This document shows positions 57,507 through 64,000 of a stretch of 64,000 nucleotides of DNA, in pieces. Position 1 is the stretch's first letter, and each line of letters opens with the position of its first letter. The notes below the pieces were generated by a model. The model saw nothing but the letters and a program-made list of their open reading frames with translations. It ran no database searches and was not told where the DNA came from. The stretch is from contig JAWKHL010000002.1 in the NCBI GenBank assembly GCA_041394845.1, positions 558,001 through 622,000 on the forward strand, read 5' to 3'. The stretch is from JAHCHG01 sp041394845 (lineage in GTDB: Bacteria > Acidobacteriota > Blastocatellia > Pyrinomonadales > Pyrinomonadaceae). The translations under genes were made by a program, and so were the position numbers.

Positions 57507-59087
57507 ATGCAGGAAGTTAATCGGGAAACAGTTCAGGATATCAATCGGGAGGCCGGTCAGGAACCGGTTCCCCAGACTGTTTCGGAAGCAATTCGGGAGA
57601 CGGATCAGGAAACTCATCAAACGGTCGATCAGGGGCCCGTTCTGGCCGTCGATCAGGAGTCGGCTCAAGCGAGTTTGCCGGAAGAAGAAATTTTCAGAGG
57701 CTACGAGGTCAAAAGCTGGAATTTCAACCCGCGCATTTACAAGATTCTGGCGGTTTCCGCCATTTTCAACATCGTTTCGCTGATTCTTTTCGCGCAGAGC
57801 AATCTGCTGACCACCAAGGGGTGCGACAGCCCGTTTGTCGGCACCGTCTGTCAGGTGATCGACACGGTTTACGTCGGAACCAAGATATTCGGAGGGGACT
57901 CCGAATATGGGGAAGGTGATGTCCCTGTAACAGAGATCGGAAAAAATGACGAGATCATCTTCATCAATGAAACCGGAGACAGTCCGCCGCTCGATTATCC
58001 GGAGGGATATTTTGCCGTTGCCAATCCCGAGAAATTTTACGTCGATGCCGACGGGGTTACCCGGCACGTTTCGGAAATAACCAATTTTACCGATCCGACC
58101 ACCATCAATCCGACGATCACCAATCCGACGACCATTAATCCGACGCCCGTCAACCCGACCGTGCCGGATCTGATGAAGATCAATCCGACGCGTCCCAGGC
58201 GAAACAAAAGCCCGTTGATCGGAGATGTGCCGGACAAGCCTTCTTCCGTCGGAGAAGACCCGACCACCAAAGATCCGACCACGGCCAACAACGGCAAGGA
58301 TTACAAATCGCCCGGCAAACTGCCGAAGATCGGGGAAGACGGAAAAGTGGCCGATAACCAAAACAATAAGGATGGTCAAAATCCGCCCGACGCTGATTCG
58401 ATCGAAGATATTACGACATACAAAGTACCGTTTGAGAATCTGGCCGAATTCGTTTCCGCCAAATGGTCTTTTAAGCCCGGCAATCCCGAAAGCAAGATTG
58501 ATCTGAAGCCGTTCAAGGTGGCGCTTAACGGAAAGTTGGTCAAGAAAACCTTTACCGACGAAGAAGGCAAAGAAAAGGAAATAGTCGCTTTTGACGGCGA
58601 CAAAACAAAATGGATCGACATCAAACCCGAAGAAGCCGGCGACCCGGAAATGGTCGAGATCGCCAAAAAAGCGGTCGAGGCCGTAGGCAACAGCGGATTT
58701 CTCGGACATTTGTACAATCTCGGCCTAAAGGACGTCAAGATCTCTCTGGTGCAGGCCGGCGACAAGATCGTCGTCAACCTCGAATCCGAACAACCGACCG
58801 AAGAAAGAGCCAAGACTCTGGCCAGCGGTCTGAACGGATTGATGGTCGTCGCCAATAAAACCGTCAAGGACGGTACCAACGAGCGGATTCTGCTCGACAG
58901 CGCGATGAAAACGCCTCCGAAAAACGTGGGGAAAAAGATCATCCTGAACGTCGAATTTCCGGTCGATCTGGCCAAGGAACTGATAAGGAAAAATCTCGAA
59001 TCCGAGGCGCAGAAAAAGCAGGAAAAAAAGGATAAACCGAACAGTACGGCGCTGACCGCCAATTCCAACGTCAAGACCGGAAAATGA
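57507..59087 (+). CDS. Membrane-anchored protein of unknown function (operon gene 1)
   Basis: 526 residues. N-terminal cytoplasmic part (1-70) rich in Gln/Glu with loosely repeated NRET/REAGQE/QETHQ units. One membrane helix (about 79-97, ILAVSAIFNIVSLILFAQS), then a stalk with Asn/Pro/Thr repeats (NPTITNPTTINPTPVNPTVP), then a C-terminal domain (about 330-510). That domain (GDPEMVEIAKKAVEAVGNSG, FLGHLYNLGLKDVKISL, EQPTEERAKTLASGLNGLM) is also the main body of the next gene. No known family recognised. The start has GGGGA about 10 bases upstream. The stop overlaps the next start by ATGA. Confidence 0.8.
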   Translation: MQEVNRETVQDINREAGQEPVPQTVSEAIRETDQETHQTVDQGPVLAVDQESAQASLPEEEIFRGYEVKSWNFNPRIYKILAVSAIFNIVSLILFAQSNLLTTKGCDSPFVGTVCQVIDTVYVGTKIFGGDSEYGEGDVPVTEIGKNDEIIFINETGDSPPLDYPEGYFAVANPEKFYVDADGVTRHVSEITNFTDPTTINPTITNPTTINPTPVNPTVPDLMKINPTRPRRNKSPLIGDVPDKPSSVGEDPTTKDPTTANNGKDYKSPGKLPKIGEDGKVADNQNNKDGQNPPDADSIEDITTYKVPFENLAEFVSAKWSFKPGNPESKIDLKPFKVALNGKLVKKTFTDEEGKEKEIVAFDGDKTKWIDIKPEEAGDPEMVEIAKKAVEAVGNSGFLGHLYNLGLKDVKISLVQAGDKIVVNLESEQPTEERAKTLASGLNGLMVVANKTVKDGTNERILLDSAMKTPPKNVGKKIILNVEFPVDLAKELIRKNLESEAQKKQEKKDKPNSTALTANSNVKTGK

Positions 59088-59794
59088 AAAGATCGCTTAC
59101 AATCGTCTCGATCATCTGCGGCTGGCTGATGCTGGCCGCTTTTCCCGTTTCGGCGCAGAACGGCGACGGGTACAGGCTGGAATCCAAACCGGTGTCTGAT
59201 GTTAAGATTAACCGGAAACCTTTGGATGATTTACCCGATTTTGTACTGGAAAAGATAGAAAAAGACAAAGTCGATCTGTCGCACCCGTTCAAGGTTGTTC
59301 TGGAAGGTTCTTTGGTCAAGCAGGTTTCCGAAGATTTCGAATTCGTTACTTTCGACAAGGCGAATTCAAAATGGCTCGTTCTGTCGGCCGAAGAAGCGGG
59401 CGACCCGCAGATGGCCGAGATCGCCAAACGGGCGGTCGAGGCCGTCGGAGACAGCGGATTTCTCGGGCATTTTTACAATCTCGGAGTAAAGAAGATAAAA
59501 ATCACTCTGGCTCAGGATAACGAGAACGCTTTTGCAAAGATCGAATTAGAACAGCCGACCGAAGAAAGGGCCAGGACCCTGGCCAGCGGTCTGAACGGAC
59601 TTTTGAGTGTCGCCGGATATCAGATCAAAGACGGAACCGACGAGCGCGTTCTGCTCGAAGGCGCGATGAAAAAGAGGCCGACGGCCGAAGGCAAAAATGT
59701 TATCATAACCATTGAACTCCCGAAGGATGTCGCGCGGGAAATGGTCGAGAGGAACCTGGCGGAGTATAAAAAGATAAGAAGATCAAGTGAGTAA
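59084..59794 (+). CDS. Secreted protein paralogous to the C-terminus of gene 1 (operon gene 2)
   Basis: 236 residues with a signal peptide (IVSIICGWLMLAAFPVSAQ). Mature part repeats the domain found in the preceding gene: EEAGDPQMAEIAKRAVEAVG, DSGFLGHFYNLGVKKIKITL, EQPTEERARTLASGLNGLLS. Conserved positions with the paralogue include the AEAGDPxM, SGFLGHxYNLG and QPTEERAxTLASGLNGL blocks, which define a new domain. The start overlaps the previous stop (ATGA at 59084-59087). Function unknown; a periplasmic partner of gene 1 is likely. Confidence 0.8.
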   Translation: MKRSLTIVSIICGWLMLAAFPVSAQNGDGYRLESKPVSDVKINRKPLDDLPDFVLEKIEKDKVDLSHPFKVVLEGSLVKQVSEDFEFVTFDKANSKWLVLSAEEAGDPQMAEIAKRAVEAVGDSGFLGHFYNLGVKKIKITLAQDNENAFAKIELEQPTEERARTLASGLNGLLSVAGYQIKDGTDERVLLEGAMKKRPTAEGKNVIITIELPKDVAREMVERNLAEYKKIRRSSE

Positions 59795-60545
59795 AAATAA
59801 GGGCTACAACTCGATATTTTTCTTGACGACTCTGGGCGTTTATCTCGGTCTGGCGCTGGTCGGCGCATCGCCGACGGTCCTCGCTCAGCAGGCCGCTCTG
59901 ACGCAGAGATTCGAGATCCAGAAAGAGGTCGAGTTTGACGAAGATCTGGATAAAAAGCCCGACGGCGATGAAAGCCTTGAGAATTATCTACTGGTTCGGC
60001 TCGACAGCGCTTTAAAGCAGTTCATCGGAGATCTGCACGAGTTAGACCGCCGCGGAAAGTATAAGAGAAAAGGAGAGTTTTCGACCGGGTTTTTTTATAA
60101 TTACTGTTCGGAAGAATCGAGAGATGCCGGGTCATCCATTGCGATTGAAGAGGACGATTGGTTTTACGATCCGGTATCTGATCTTCGAAAAAAATTAGAC
60201 GTTGCCGACGGCGGCCGCAATATCGGGAATCTGCCGGGATTTGTCGAGGCGTCAGTTTCTGACGAGGGGAGTCTTTGCAAATGGTTTGATGCCGGCGTAT
60301 CGATCGATAAATCCGAATTTGAAGTATCTATCTCCTTTTCGCAAAACCCGCAGCAGGCGCCCGTTACGGCCGAAAATCTCACCACGCTTTTTTCCATCAA
60401 AGCGGTCAATGCTCAAAACGCCGTTACCAAACAGGTTTACGAAAACACAAAAGCCAAGGCCGAAAACGAATACGTGCGGATAGTCACCCGTCTCCCGCGC
60501 GGCTCGCTCAATCAGCTTGTCCGGAGCAAAGGACAGGCCATTTGA
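59787..60545 (+). CDS. Secreted protein of unknown function (operon gene 3)
   Basis: 252 residues starting with GTG at 59787, overlapping the preceding stop by 8 bp. Signal peptide (FFLTTLGVYLGLALVGASPT). The mature part has YNYCSEESRDAGSSIAIEED in the middle and a C-terminal VSISFSQNPQQAPVTAENLT region that resembles the paired C-terminal strands of genes 1 and 2 only loosely. Two cysteines (NYCSE, SLCKW) might pair. Not recognised. Same operon, same exported destination, so the three probably act together. Confidence 0.75.
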   Translation: MSKNKGYNSIFFLTTLGVYLGLALVGASPTVLAQQAALTQRFEIQKEVEFDEDLDKKPDGDESLENYLLVRLDSALKQFIGDLHELDRRGKYKRKGEFSTGFFYNYCSEESRDAGSSIAIEEDDWFYDPVSDLRKKLDVADGGRNIGNLPGFVEASVSDEGSLCKWFDAGVSIDKSEFEVSISFSQNPQQAPVTAENLTTLFSIKAVNAQNAVTKQVYENTKAKAENEYVRIVTRLPRGSLNQLVRSKGQAI

Positions 60546-60664
60546 GTTTTCAGCCGGAATGTCTCTCTTTTTTTATTAGCAGAGAACGCATCCTTCCAAA
60601 TTTAAAAAACTCATCTTTCAAACTTTCCTTTTCGCCATAATCCGTTACAATCAGAGGTTTGCCG

Positions 60665-60925
60665 CGTGCGTCGGCGCGTTACATATTTTGTAGCTGTTTT
60701 GGATATTTGAAAAAGGTCAATGGAAAAGCTGTCGAAGACAGCAACATATTTGTAGCCCACAGTGCAACTGTGGGAATTGATTGGATGAAAAGCGCGAGCC
60801 GTTGAAAACGGCGACATATTTTTTATGCCGCTATCTTCGATAGCTTTCCGCTCATTCGCATATTGGTCCCATATCTGACGATACGGGCTACAAATATGTC
60901 GTCAACTTGCGTTGACTAAAAATCC
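60665..60925. repeat. REP-like element upstream of secA
   Basis: A chain of short inverted pairs: GCTGTCGAAGACAGC, CCCACAGTGCAACTGTGGG, GCCGTTGAAAACGGC, GCTATCTTCGATAGC and GTCAACTTGCGTTGAC, with TTTGTAGCCC and GGGCTACAAATATGTCG at intervals. Same family as 6755-6866 and 17310-17548. It fills most of the 477-bp gap before secA. Confidence 0.75.
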
Positions 60926-60978
60926 GAACAGTTACGATTTTCAAAAAGCAAAGGGCGTTCAGAATAAACGAGCAAAAA

Positions 60979-61012
60979 ACTGCTCACCGCTTACCGCTCG
61001 CTGCTGACTGAG
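60979..61012. repeat. GCTCACC/GCTTACC unit tract upstream of secA
   Basis: CTGCTCACCGCTTACCGCTC then GCTGCTGACTGAG, units of 7-8 bases, the inverse family of the GTGAGCGGTGAGC tract at 29668. It lies 10 bases before the secA start, so within its leader. Confidence 0.7.
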
Positions 61013-61022
61013 GATAAAAACA

Positions 61023-63827
<2,805 letters not shown>

Positions 63828-63848
63828 GGCAAAGGGCAAAAGTAAAAA

Positions 63849-63892
63849 GAAAAAAAGGCGGAAAGTTTTCGGAACTTTCCGCCTTTTTTTCG
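63849..63892 (+). terminator. Intrinsic terminator of secA
   Basis: AAAAAAAGGCGGAAAGTT and its inverse AACTTTCCGCCTTTTTTT around the loop TTCGG; T-rich after the stem. Confidence 0.93.
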
Positions 63893-63916
63893 ACAATTTT
63901 GTTGAGTTTCGAAACA

Positions 63917-63956
63917 AGTCAAATCTGCGATCCGAAATCCCAAATCCGAGATCGAA
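63917..63956. repeat. AAATCCG heptamer tract
   Basis: TGCGATCCGAAATCCCAAAT then CCGAGATCGAATCA, period 7, next to a minus-strand gene end. Confidence 0.7.
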
Positions 63957-64000
63957 TCATTTTGCGTCGAAAGAAAAATACCCGACCGCTGCGTCGTGAT
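63957..64000 (-). CDS. C-terminal end of an unidentified gene (partial)
   Basis: Read on the minus strand from the window edge, the frame gives HDAAVGYFSFDAK followed by TGA (63957-63959). The residues are plausible for a coding C-terminus, and the stop adjoins a heptamer tract as other gene ends do here. Too short to identify. Confidence 0.4.
   Translation of the reverse strand, partial: HDAAVGYFSFDAK

Overview
The window reads like a chromosomal segment of an acidobacterium, most likely class Blastocatellia (Pyrinomonadaceae-like). This is inferred from gene content, not from a marker gene: a secreted VWFA-domain protein of the type typical of Acidobacteria, a VIT/VWA protein with a TonB-type C-terminus, a 1768-residue SBBP/FG-GAP secreted protein, several zinc-ribbon membrane proteins and CarD. 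Base composition is close to balanced with a moderate GC excess in genes. Genes lie on both strands in short operons, and most intergenic spaces hold unusual short-period repeats.

Layout. 0-10 kb: an FNR-like regulator (cut by the window edge), a hotdog thioesterase, CstA, a secreted protein, a three-gene operon of small zinc-ribbon/DUF4870-like membrane proteins, then aspS. A 1.2-kb insert carrying a frameshifted HNH nuclease gene sits at the 3' end of aspS, between two identical 95-bp copies of that end. 10-13 kb: an integrase-less integron cassette remnant with two recognisable attC sites, one interrupted by a 133-bp MITE with perfect 21-bp inverted ends and a 5-bp target duplication. 13-23 kb: a methyltransferase, a secreted GH44 glycosidase, uppS and cdsA (lipid-carrier and phospholipid synthesis), pyrE/ATP-grasp/truA/DUF952 translationally coupled, a DEDDh exonuclease, queF and carD. 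23-30 kb: a phosphate cluster (phoU, phoB, phoR, a Ppx/GppA phosphatase with HD domain, SixA-like phosphatase, CBS protein, mscL) beside a dead protein-kinase fragment. 30-46 kb: the VIT/VWA protein, GNAT, DinB-like, transketolase, SWIM, a RedB-like thioredoxin-fold protein, an FGGY kinase, a zinc-ribbon/PA-IL-like protein, DHFR, DUF2071 and SelB. 46-64 kb: the VWFA protein, a GAF-sigma54 activator, a SnoaL-like protein, the giant secreted protein, a helicase lacking its second RecA domain, a three-gene operon of unknown function, and secA.

The most striking feature is distributed: more than twenty intergenic (and some intragenic) tracts built from 7-9-base units. Many are arranged as a tract, a short loop and its inverted partner, so the transcript would fold into long hairpins. 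The unit sequence differs from site to site. In several cases the repeat supplies the stop codon of the adjoining gene, in one case it lies inside an N-terminal coding region, and in one place three unrelated unit families are nested concentrically. Larger REP-like elements and the aspS-HNH insertion add to the picture of an actively rearranging genome. All calls were made by reading the sequence; no database search was run.
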